Notes under the pieces: generated by a model
The model's input: only the letters and a program-made list of their open reading frames with translations
What the model was told of the DNA's origin: nothing
Databases searched by the model: none
NCBI RefSeq assembly: GCF_900107685.1
Contig: NZ_FNRQ01000007.1
Location: 124,001-188,000, forward strand
Origin: Paraburkholderia sartisoli
Lineage (GTDB): Bacteria > Pseudomonadota > Gammaproteobacteria > Burkholderiales > Burkholderiaceae
Reading direction: 5' to 3'
DNA: 64,000 nucleotides
Translations under genes and position numbers: made by a program
In this document: piece by piece, positions 8,271 to 15,796 of the stretch
Position numbering within the stretch: position 1 is the first letter of the stretch
How the letters are laid out: each line of letters begins with the position of its first letter

Positions 8271-9128
8271 TCACTTCACCCAGCTATCCACCCGGTCGCC
8301 GTGCGCGCTGATCCACGCATCCGCGGCGGCGGTCGGCTTCTCGCCGCTCTGCGTCGCCAGCATCACGCTGTCGATCTCGCCCGGCTTCCACTGGAACTTC
8401 TTGAGAAACGCGACGACCGGCGGCGCCTTCTTCTCGAGTTCCGGATTCACGACGTTATCCACGTGTTCTGCTTCGCCGAACACTTTCTTCGGGTCGTCGA
8501 GGAATTTCAGCTTGTACTTCGCGAACATCCAGTGCGGCTTCCAGCCCGTCACGATGATCGGCTTTTTAGCGGCTTCGGAGCGCGCCAGTTCAGCGGTCAT
8601 CGCGCTGCCCGAACTGGGCATCAACTGATAGTCGAGCTTGTAGACCTTGATCGCTTCGCTGGTTTTTTCCATCACGCCCGCGCCGGCATCGATGCCGACA
8701 ATGCGTGAGCCGAACTCCGCCTTCTTCGCTTCCAGATCGCCGAGCGTGTTCACGTCGGCGTTTTCCGGCACGATCAGGCCGATTTTCGCGTCGTTGAAGT
8801 TCGCGCCGAGGTCGACCACCTTATCCTTGAAGTTGTTCCAGTACGCGCCGTGCGTGACCGGCAGCCACGCGGACAGCGTCGCGTCGAGGTCGCCGCGCGC
8901 CACGCCCTGCCACATCACGCCGGCCGCGACCGGCACGAGTTGCACCGGATAGCCGAGGCGCTTCTCGATCACGCGCGCGGCCACGTTCGAGGTGGCGACG
9001 CTATCGTCCCAGCCTTCCACATAGCCGATCTTGATGGTCGGCTTCGTCTGCGCCAGCACGCTCGCGCTGCTTGCCGCCAGCGCCGCGCTCATCGCGCTCA
9101 ACACCAGTATCTTTTTGATCAGTCTCAT
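8271..9128 (-). CDS. Glycine betaine/quaternary amine ABC transporter substrate-binding protein (OpuAC/ProX type)
   Basis: 285-aa periplasmic binding protein. The start is the ATG at 9128 (MRLIKKILVL) with GGGAGAA upstream and a signal peptide cleaved after about ASVLA at residue 26; longer upstream frames are spurious. The mature protein has IKIGYVEGWDDSVATSN, LSAWLPVTHGAYW, IVGIDAGAGVM and IVTGWKPHWMF, the OpuAC betaine-binding features with tryptophans able to cage a quaternary amine. It differs in sequence from the two ChoX-type proteins at the left end. It lies 155 bp downstream of gbcB on the same strand, at the end of the betaine-degradation chain, with no permease or ATPase beside it. 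Glycine betaine is the most likely ligand; carnitine or other betaines are possible. Confidence 0.87.
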   Translation of the reverse strand: MRLIKKILVLSAMSAALAASSASVLAQTKPTIKIGYVEGWDDSVATSNVAARVIEKRLGYPVQLVPVAAGVMWQGVARGDLDATLSAWLPVTHGAYWNNFKDKVVDLGANFNDAKIGLIVPENADVNTLGDLEAKKAEFGSRIVGIDAGAGVMEKTSEAIKVYKLDYQLMPSSGSAMTAELARSEAAKKPIIVTGWKPHWMFAKYKLKFLDDPKKVFGEAEHVDNVVNPELEKKAPPVVAFLKKFQWKPGEIDSVMLATQSGEKPTAAADAWISAHGDRVDSWVK

Positions 9129-9283
9129 CGCCGTTCTCCCGTTTACCGTCAAGTCAACCCGTTGAGTATTTAGAATCACCAGCCAGAATTGCCGGGTAGC
9201 GCCGATTTCCGACATCCAGTTGTCCGCAAGCGACCTGTGTCGCCGGCGAACGGATCGTGCACCGTGCTTTCGCCTTTTTCGCC

Positions 9284-10501
9284 TTATTTGTCGACGACCA
9301 GATCGCTCAACGGCGTGCTGCAGCAAAGCAGCACCATGCCCTGATCGATCTCCCGCTGACGAATGCCCCCCGCGTGCTTCATCGCGACCTCGCCCGACAC
9401 GAGCTTGACCTTGCAGGTGCCGCACATGCCTTGCGTGCATGACGACGGCAGACGCACACCAGCCTTTTTTGCCGCATCGAGCACGTGCTGTGCGCTGCCG
9501 CATTCGATCTGGCGATTGCTTTTGGTGAAGCTGACCTTGAACCTGACGTCCGTCTCGACGGACGTTTTGACCGGTGCCGGCCGGGGCGCACCGGCAGGAG
9601 GTTCCACCGTCTGCAACGCATCGGCCACGCGCGCGGTCGTCAATGGCGCGACCTCCTCGCTGACTATTTCGCTGAGCGTTTCGAACGAGAAGCTTTCCTC
9701 GTGATAATGACCGCGATCGAACCCGCCCTCTTCCAGCAGGCCGCGCACCGCCTGCATATATGGCGCCGGCCCGCAGGTGAAGATTTCGCGCTCCAGAAAA
9801 TCCGGCGCGATCAGCTTGAGCAGCGGCAACGTCAGAAAACCGGTGACACCTGGCCAGTTCGTGCGCGTGCCCACCCGTTCGCAAACGAAAGCCGTGCGGA
9901 AATGAGCCTGATTCGACGCGATCAGATCGAGTTCGCGCGCGAAAATGATGTCGTCCGGCGTGCGGGCGCTATGCACGAACACGATATCGCTGTCTTCGCC
10001 GAGCTCGTGATGCGCGCGGCTCATCGACATCAACGGTGTGATACCCGAGCCTGCCGAAAGAAACAGATACTTGCGCGCCGGATGCCGCGCGCAGGTGAAT
10101 TCACCAGACGGCCCCAGCACGCGCACCTGCATGCCGGCGTGCAGCGTGTCGTGCAGCCAGTTCGACACCTTGCCACCGGGCACCCGCTTCACCGTGATCG
10201 AAATGGTGTGCGGGCGCGTAGGCGGCGACGAGATCGTATAGCAGCGATTCACCGGCTCGCCATCGATCTCCAGTTCGAGCGTAATGAACTGCCCCGGCTC
10301 GAATACGAACGCCCGCTCAGACGGCGCACGAAAGAAGAAGCTCTTGACGTCATGCGTTTCCTGCCGCACCTGGCAGCACACCAGCGTGTCGTCGGCATCG
10401 CTGTTCCAGCGCGCCGGCAACGTCTCCCAGAAGCGCGGCTGCGTCACGCGATTGGGTGCCGCATCGGGACTGGGCTGAAATGCCGCCTGATCGCGCATCA
10501 T
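9284..10501 (-). CDS. gbcB: Glycine betaine monooxygenase, reductase subunit
   Basis: 405-aa flavin and iron-sulfur reductase that passes electrons from NAD(P)H to GbcA. Order of domains: about 40 leading residues, a ferredoxin-reductase FAD domain (RCYTISSPPTRP and GGKVSNWLHD, about 55-145), an NAD domain (LFLSAGSGITPLMSM, about 150-260), a linker, then a C-terminal plant-type 2Fe-2S domain with C-T-Q-G-M-C-G-T-C and a distal LLCC cysteine. The first of two adjacent ATGs is preferred because GGGAGA stands 5 bp before it. The gene starts 33 bp after gbcA, and the pair catalyses glycine betaine to dimethylglycine plus formaldehyde, as shown for Pseudomonas GbcAB. Confidence 0.94.
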   Translation of the reverse strand: MMRDQAAFQPSPDAAPNRVTQPRFWETLPARWNSDADDTLVCCQVRQETHDVKSFFFRAPSERAFVFEPGQFITLELEIDGEPVNRCYTISSPPTRPHTISITVKRVPGGKVSNWLHDTLHAGMQVRVLGPSGEFTCARHPARKYLFLSAGSGITPLMSMSRAHHELGEDSDIVFVHSARTPDDIIFARELDLIASNQAHFRTAFVCERVGTRTNWPGVTGFLTLPLLKLIAPDFLEREIFTCGPAPYMQAVRGLLEEGGFDRGHYHEESFSFETLSEIVSEEVAPLTTARVADALQTVEPPAGAPRPAPVKTSVETDVRFKVSFTKSNRQIECGSAQHVLDAAKKAGVRLPSSCTQGMCGTCKVKLVSGEVAMKHAGGIRQREIDQGMVLLCCSTPLSDLVVDK

Positions 10502-10534
10502 TGATTTCTCCCGCTCCTGGTTGCGGCGTCGCGC

Positions 10535-11845
10535 TCAGCGCTGGAATGAGACGATTTTTTCGCCGTGCGAAACCGGCGTGTCGCCGGCATCGGTGGTGTG
10601 CGGCGCATTGCTGTAACCAGCCATGCGCCCGATGTACCACGCGCAGAATTTCTCGACGAGTCCTTCGGTGAACGGCGAGTACGGGCCCGGCTCATACGCG
10701 CTGCTGGTCGCGCCACGCTGCGAATACTCGACGAGCGTGCGGTCCTGATCGTTGGTCGCGCGCCATACGGCTGTCAGGTTGTCCACGTCGTAGTCGACGC
10801 CTTCGCGCGCGTCCTTGTGTACGAGCCATTTGGTGCGCACCAGCGTTTTTCCGGCCGACAGCGGCATCACCGAGAAGCTGACGATATGGTCGCTCATGAA
10901 GTGATGCCACGAATTCGGCTGGGTCCAGAACGACAGGCCGCCGAGATCGGCCTGCTCGAAACCGCCAAGCAGCTTTTTCGACGCCACGCGTGCATCCATG
11001 GTTTGCGATTCGCCGTCGCGGTCGAGCGGCAACCGTTGCGCGCGAAAGCCGGTGACAAGGTCGTCAAGCCGGTCGATTTCCGCCGACGGCAGCTGCATCG
11101 CTTCCCATTGCGCCGTGCGGCGCGCCACGGTCGCCTCGAACGCCGCCATGCCTTCTTCGTTGGCCGGCGTGCGCTGATAGCCGAACCCGTATTCATACAG
11201 GGAAATGGTCAGCTCGGGATGGTTCGCGACGCAGTGATAGCACTCGCGATTGTTCTCCATCGTCAGCTTCCAGTTGCCTTCCTCGATGATGTCGATCGAC
11301 GCGGCGATCTTGCAGTTCGCCAGATCGTGCGGCAGCAGATACGGCTCCATCGCGGCGCGCATCACCGCGAAATCCGCGGGCGGCGTGTCGGCGAGGCAGA
11401 TGAAAATCAGCCCGGCGAGGTTCTCGACGTGTACCGCCTTCAGGCTGTGCTTGCAGCGGTCGAACTGGTCGCCCATGTGTTCGGCGAACATCAGGTCGCC
11501 GGTCAGGCTGTAGGTCCAGCTGTGGTACGGGCACACGATATTGCCGACCGAACCCCTTTCGGCATTGCACAGCCGCGAGCCGCGATGGCGGCACACGTTG
11601 TGGAACGCGCGCACCTGCATGTCGTCGTCGCGCACGATCAGGATCGAATCGTTGCCGATGTCCACCGTGACGTAATCGCCCGGCTCCGGCACGTCCGGTT
11701 CGACCGCGACCTGAATCCAGTGCTGCCGGAAGATCGCGTCGAGATCGAGCGCGAAAATGTCTTCGCTCGTATAGAACGGCGCTTCCAGCGTATGGCCACT
11801 TTTGCGGCGTTCGATCATCGCGCGAACGTCTGCGGAAACTTTCAT
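10535..11845 (-). CDS. gbcA: Glycine betaine monooxygenase, Rieske oxygenase subunit
   Basis: 436-aa Rieske non-heme iron oxygenase that demethylates glycine betaine to dimethylglycine, releasing formaldehyde. The Rieske cluster ligands are C85-x-H87 and C105-x2-H108. The catalytic iron site is seen at about 201-209 (E-C-Y-H-C-V-A-N-H), and the remaining chain forms the catalytic domain. ATG at 11845 has GGAG 7 bp upstream. It precedes gbcB by 33 bp and follows etfB by 73 bp on the same strand. It could in principle be stachydrine demethylase, which is a close relative, but the dgcAB and soxBDAG neighbours favour GbcA. Confidence 0.94.
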   Translation of the reverse strand: MKVSADVRAMIERRKSGHTLEAPFYTSEDIFALDLDAIFRQHWIQVAVEPDVPEPGDYVTVDIGNDSILIVRDDDMQVRAFHNVCRHRGSRLCNAERGSVGNIVCPYHSWTYSLTGDLMFAEHMGDQFDRCKHSLKAVHVENLAGLIFICLADTPPADFAVMRAAMEPYLLPHDLANCKIAASIDIIEEGNWKLTMENNRECYHCVANHPELTISLYEYGFGYQRTPANEEGMAAFEATVARRTAQWEAMQLPSAEIDRLDDLVTGFRAQRLPLDRDGESQTMDARVASKKLLGGFEQADLGGLSFWTQPNSWHHFMSDHIVSFSVMPLSAGKTLVRTKWLVHKDAREGVDYDVDNLTAVWRATNDQDRTLVEYSQRGATSSAYEPGPYSPFTEGLVEKFCAWYIGRMAGYSNAPHTTDAGDTPVSHGEKIVSFQR

Positions 11846-11918
11846 TGTGTGCTCCGTTGCGTATCTCGTCTGGCGCCGCGCCAGGCCCTCCTGGTCGCAT
11901 GCTGGCCGGAACCGGAAA

Positions 11919-12698
11919 TCAGTAATCCACGAGTTGATGCTCGCGCAAATACGCGAGGATCACTTGTGCTTTTTCGACGGAACTCCCTTCAATTACGACG
12001 TTGCCGCCGCGGTTTTCCGTCGTGGTCGCCGAGAGCATGCGGGCGTGGCCAGAGCGCTTTTCGGCGGCGGCGAGGCGCACCGGTCTGGCGGTGGCCGGGC
12101 GGGTGGTCCAGGCGAGGCGGTCGTCAGCATGGATTGCGGCCTGCGCCGGAACCGCGCGGATCGTGCCTTCGCGCAAGCGCGCGTACGCATAGCCCGGCGT
12201 GGCGTTTGCCAGCGGATGCACGGCGACCAGCGCCGGCAACCCGACTTCCACCCGCCGGCGCAAACCCTTCGGCATGAACTGGCGGATTTCGGCGCAACCG
12301 TCGCGAATCGTCAGATCGACGGCCGCGCCGACCAGCGGAATCTCCAGCGCATTCGCGACGCGATACGGCAGCATGCCGCTGTCAAACGCGCCTTCGGCAC
12401 GGGTCCCGGTCAACACCAGGTCGTAGCCCTTCAGGCGCGCGGCCAGCGGCGGCGCCGCATCGGCGTGCGGTTCCGGCGTCGATGACAGGTCAAGCACTTC
12501 GACGCTGCGCGCGCCCAGCGCGAGATATTCGCTTAACGCGGGGCTCGACGGATCGCCGGCATGCAGCACGTCGAGCGTCGCGGCGTGCTGTTTCGCGAGC
12601 GACAGCGCGATGCCGAGCGCGGCGGCGTCGTTGCGGCTGTAGCGCGCCGTGCCGCTCACCGGATGGCGTCCCACTGAAACCAGTACGGCGATTTTCAT
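11919..12698 (-). CDS. etfB: Electron transfer flavoprotein beta-subunit-like protein of the dimethylglycine pathway
   Basis: 259-aa ETF beta-type subunit. It starts at the ATG at 12698 (MKIAVLVSVGRHPVSG), which overlaps the stop of the alpha subunit as ATGA. The frame continues upstream without conservation. The family features VLTGTRAEGAFDSGMLPYRVANALEIPLVG and the arginine-rich GLRRRVEVGLPALVAVHP are present. It is divergent from housekeeping ETF beta and matches the copy linked to dgcAB in Pseudomonas (PA5401 type). It is expected to accept electrons from DgcAB and deliver them to ETF:quinone oxidoreductase. No ETF-QO gene is in this window. Confidence 0.88.
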   Translation of the reverse strand: MKIAVLVSVGRHPVSGTARYSRNDAAALGIALSLAKQHAATLDVLHAGDPSSPALSEYLALGARSVEVLDLSSTPEPHADAAPPLAARLKGYDLVLTGTRAEGAFDSGMLPYRVANALEIPLVGAAVDLTIRDGCAEIRQFMPKGLRRRVEVGLPALVAVHPLANATPGYAYARLREGTIRAVPAQAAIHADDRLAWTTRPATARPVRLAAAEKRSGHARMLSATTTENRGGNVVIEGSSVEKAQVILAYLREHQLVDY

Positions 12699-13876
12699 GC
12701 AAGCGCTCCTTCTGCCGCGGCTGCGGAATTCAACAGCGCGGCGCCCGTGCCGCTCGCGCTGCGCGCGGCAGCCGCCGCCTCCGTCAGGGCCGCGATGGTT
12801 TCCCGTGCGTCGGCGACCACGGTCAGGTCCGCGCGTCCGGCGATCGGCGCGCTGGCGTCGAGATTGACGGCGATCACGTGCCGGCAATCCTTGATGCCCT
12901 GCAGATGCTGCACCGCGCCGGAAATGCCGAACGCGATATAGACGCTCGCTTCGACGGTCTTGCCGGTCGCGCCGATCTGCTTGTCGCGCGTGAAGCGGCC
13001 GTCGTCCACGGCGACGCGGCTTGCGCCGACCGCGGCGCCCAGCGTACTCGCCAGACGCTCGAACGCGGCGACATCGCTGACGCCATTCCCCGCCGACACG
13101 ATGAAATCCGCTTCTTCCAATGCGAGCCCGGCAGCGTCGGTCTCCTCGATGCCGAGATCGCGCACCCCGCCTCCGGCCGACGACACGGGCTCGCCATCGA
13201 AGCCGTCGAAGCGCCACACCACGCGTTCGCCCGCACCGACAAACGGCAATTTCGGATCGACCGCGTTCGGTGCGAGCAGCACGACCTCGGGCAACCCGCA
13301 CACGGCGAACGCACGATGGGCCTGCACGTAAGTCGCGACATGCGCCGTGTCGATCTCGACGACATGCGTCGCGACGCTGGCATTGACGGCAGCCGCATAG
13401 CGGCGGCCCAGGTCGCCATCGCCGGTTGCGTTGTCCGGCATGAAAACGTGTACCGGCGCATAGGCTGCCACGCACGCGGCCAGTGCGTTCAATTCGTCGT
13501 GCGGCGCAAACCGGCGGCGGTCGAACATCGACAGCTCGATCAGCTTGTCGGCGCCGGACGCGGCCGCGTCGCCGGTGAATTCGCCGAATATCAGCAACAC
13601 GACTTCGGTTTGCGCGTCCGCGAGCAGCGCCGCGGCGGCAAGCGCCTGGCGTGCATGATCGTCGAGCGCGCCACGGTCGGTGTGCGCGGCGACCAGCATC
13701 ACGCGCTGCGGCGTGGCCGTGGTGCGGCGCGGCTTCGACTGTTCACGATGCGCGGGGCCAGGCGCGGAAAATCCGCTCGGGTCCGCGGCACCGGCAACCC
13801 CGAGCGTGATGCGCTTGAGCCCTTCCGCCGTGATCGTGAACGGCCGGCGCGGATCGATTCGTTTGAGCGTGTTCAT
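12695..13876 (-). CDS. etfA: Electron transfer flavoprotein alpha-subunit (FixB family) of the dimethylglycine pathway
   Basis: 393-aa ETF alpha subunit. The C-terminal FAD-binding domain is canonical: ASRVAVDDGRFTRDKQIGATG, VYIAFGISGAVQHLQGI and VIAVNLDASAPI. The N-terminal part is longer than in housekeeping ETF alpha. The start is placed at ATG 13876 (MNTLKRIDPRRPF), 4 bp after the dgcB stop with TGGAG upstream; the frame could extend to 13912, but that would overlap dgcB. It is translationally coupled to etfB through a 4-bp overlap. It pairs with EtfB to carry electrons from DgcAB. Confidence 0.9.
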   Translation of the reverse strand: MNTLKRIDPRRPFTITAEGLKRITLGVAGAADPSGFSAPGPAHREQSKPRRTTATPQRVMLVAAHTDRGALDDHARQALAAAALLADAQTEVVLLIFGEFTGDAAASGADKLIELSMFDRRRFAPHDELNALAACVAAYAPVHVFMPDNATGDGDLGRRYAAAVNASVATHVVEIDTAHVATYVQAHRAFAVCGLPEVVLLAPNAVDPKLPFVGAGERVVWRFDGFDGEPVSSAGGGVRDLGIEETDAAGLALEEADFIVSAGNGVSDVAAFERLASTLGAAVGASRVAVDDGRFTRDKQIGATGKTVEASVYIAFGISGAVQHLQGIKDCRHVIAVNLDASAPIAGRADLTVVADARETIAALTEAAAAARSASGTGAALLNSAAAAEGALA

Positions 13877-13880
13877 CGCG

Positions 13881-15794
13881 TTACTCCAGCGCCGCTGCGA
13901 CCAGTTCGGCAACGTCGATCACTTCCGGACGCGGGCCGACCACGCCTTCGAGCATCGCCGTGCAATTCGGGCACGCCACCGCGACGATGTCGGCGCCAAC
14001 CGCGCGCGCGTCGTCGATACGGATGTCGGGAATGCGCTTCCTGCCGGGAATATCGGTCAACGGCGCACCGCCGCCGCCACCGCAGCACCGTCCACGCATG
14101 CCGTTGCGCTCCATTTCCACCACCTTGATGCCGATGGTTTTCAGCAGGCGGCGCGGCGCTTCCGTTTCACCGTTATAGCGGCCCAGATAGCACGGATCGT
14201 GATACGTGATCTTGCGATCCTCGAATGCGGCGACCGCGCGCACCGACAGCTTGCCGCTGGCCACCAGCTCCCCGATCAGCGCCGTGTGGTGCTGCACTTC
14301 ATAGAAGCCGCCCAGCGCGCGATATTCGTTGCGCAGACTGTGCAGCACGTGCGGGTCGGCGGTCACGATCTTGCGGAACGCGTACCGCGACAGCGTATCG
14401 ATCAGCTGGTGCGCGAGCTGCTGGAACGTGGCTTCGTCGCCGAGCCGCCGCGCGGTGTCGCCGGTATCGGTTTCGACGCCGCCGAGCACCGCATAGTCGA
14501 TGCCCGCGCGGTTCAGCACCTTCACCAGCGCGCGCAGCGTGCGCTGGTAACGCATGTCGAACGCGCCTTCGCCGGCGATCAGCAGCACGTCCACCGGACG
14601 CCCCGGCTGCGCGACCTGCACCTGCAGATCGACGGCCCAGTCGTAACGCGCGCCGATGTCGTAGCCGTTCGCGCTGCCGGTCTCGCGCAGGTTCGCGAGC
14701 GTGACGGGCCCCTTGCCCGGCACGTTGCCTTCAACCAGCGCCTGGTTGCGCCGCATGTCCACGATCGCGTCGACGTGCTCGATCAACATCGGGCACTCCT
14801 GCACGCAGGCGCGGCAGGTCGTGCATGACCACAGCGTATCCGCTTCGATGAGGCTCGAAACCAGCGGCTTGTCCGGCGCTCCGCCGTGCTGGCCGGGCGC
14901 AATGCCGGGCGTCGGGCTGCCCGCGTACGCGGCGTCCGTGCCGCCCACCATTCCGGTGACGAGATCCTGGATCAGCTTCTTCGGATTGAGCGGCTGACCG
15001 GCGGCGAACGCGGGGCACGCGGCTTCGCACTTGCCGCACTGCACGCACGCGTCGAAGCTCAGCAACTGGTTCCAGCGAAACTCAACCGGCTTGCCGACGC
15101 CATATTCCCTGGCGTCGAGCAGCGGCGCCTTCAGCGCGGTTGGCGGCACGACGTCGTTGTCGTTGCGCCCGGCAAAACGCTCCTGGCGCGGATGAAACGC
15201 GAGATGCAGGAGCCCGGCGAGCGCATGCTTCATCGGGCCGCCGCGCGCGGCGCCGAACGTCATCGTGAACGCGCCCACGCCGATCAGCAACGCAACGATC
15301 ACCGCGAGTACACCCGACATCGCGGCCGCCGGCAGCGCGATAAAAAGCGCGAGACCCAGCGCGAACGACCCGAGCAGCAGCGGCAGATGGTCCCACGGCC
15401 CGCGCGAGAGCCGCGCCGGCACCGCCTTCGCGCCGTGTCGCCGACGCCAGACGAACACCGCGCCCATCAGCATCACGAGTGCCGCGAGGAAGATCAGCCT
15501 GTCGAGCCACGGCGAATAGATCGCGAGCCCGTAGTTCACGAACACCAGCGCCATCGCGAGGATCGCGCCGCCCGCGGTCGCCATGTGCGTCTTCGCGATG
15601 TACGGATCGCGCGCGACCACATGATGCAGGTCCACGAAATAGCGCTTCGGAATGGCAAGCAGACTGGCCCAGCCGTATGCGCCCGCCGCCGTCGCGCGGC
15701 CTTCGCGCCAGTAAGCGGCGCGTCGGGCCAGCGCGAACGCGAGGCCGGCCACCGACAGCCACAGCAGGACGGTGATGACAAACACGGGGCTCAT
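13881..15794 (-). CDS. dgcB: Dimethylglycine catabolism Fe-S/heterodisulfide-reductase-like membrane protein
   Basis: 637-aa protein required with DgcA to demethylate dimethylglycine to sarcosine. The N-terminal part (about 1-190) is hydrophobic with several membrane segments. Two 4Fe-4S motifs follow (CVQCGKCEAACP and CTTCRACVQECP), then two CCG domains of the heterodisulfide-reductase subunit B type, the last containing RCCGGGGGAP. ATG 15794 is preferred to the TTG at 15812: it leaves 2 bp after the dgcA stop and has AAGGA upstream. It probably channels electrons from the flavin of DgcA to the adjacent ETF. The family is known from Pseudomonas PA5399. Confidence 0.92.
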   Translation of the reverse strand: MSPVFVITVLLWLSVAGLAFALARRAAYWREGRATAAGAYGWASLLAIPKRYFVDLHHVVARDPYIAKTHMATAGGAILAMALVFVNYGLAIYSPWLDRLIFLAALVMLMGAVFVWRRRHGAKAVPARLSRGPWDHLPLLLGSFALGLALFIALPAAAMSGVLAVIVALLIGVGAFTMTFGAARGGPMKHALAGLLHLAFHPRQERFAGRNDNDVVPPTALKAPLLDAREYGVGKPVEFRWNQLLSFDACVQCGKCEAACPAFAAGQPLNPKKLIQDLVTGMVGGTDAAYAGSPTPGIAPGQHGGAPDKPLVSSLIEADTLWSCTTCRACVQECPMLIEHVDAIVDMRRNQALVEGNVPGKGPVTLANLRETGSANGYDIGARYDWAVDLQVQVAQPGRPVDVLLIAGEGAFDMRYQRTLRALVKVLNRAGIDYAVLGGVETDTGDTARRLGDEATFQQLAHQLIDTLSRYAFRKIVTADPHVLHSLRNEYRALGGFYEVQHHTALIGELVASGKLSVRAVAAFEDRKITYHDPCYLGRYNGETEAPRRLLKTIGIKVVEMERNGMRGRCCGGGGGAPLTDIPGRKRIPDIRIDDARAVGADIVAVACPNCTAMLEGVVGPRPEVIDVAELVAAALE

Positions 15795-15796
15795 CG

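Noticed and set aside
10565..12277. 570-codon open frame on the plus strand
   Set aside because: It lies opposite gbcA and etfB, has no family features and the composition of a GC-rich antisense shadow; the minus-strand genes have clear catalytic motifs.
12482..14128. 548-codon plus-strand open frame
   Set aside because: Antisense to etfA/etfB and dgcB; no recognisable protein.
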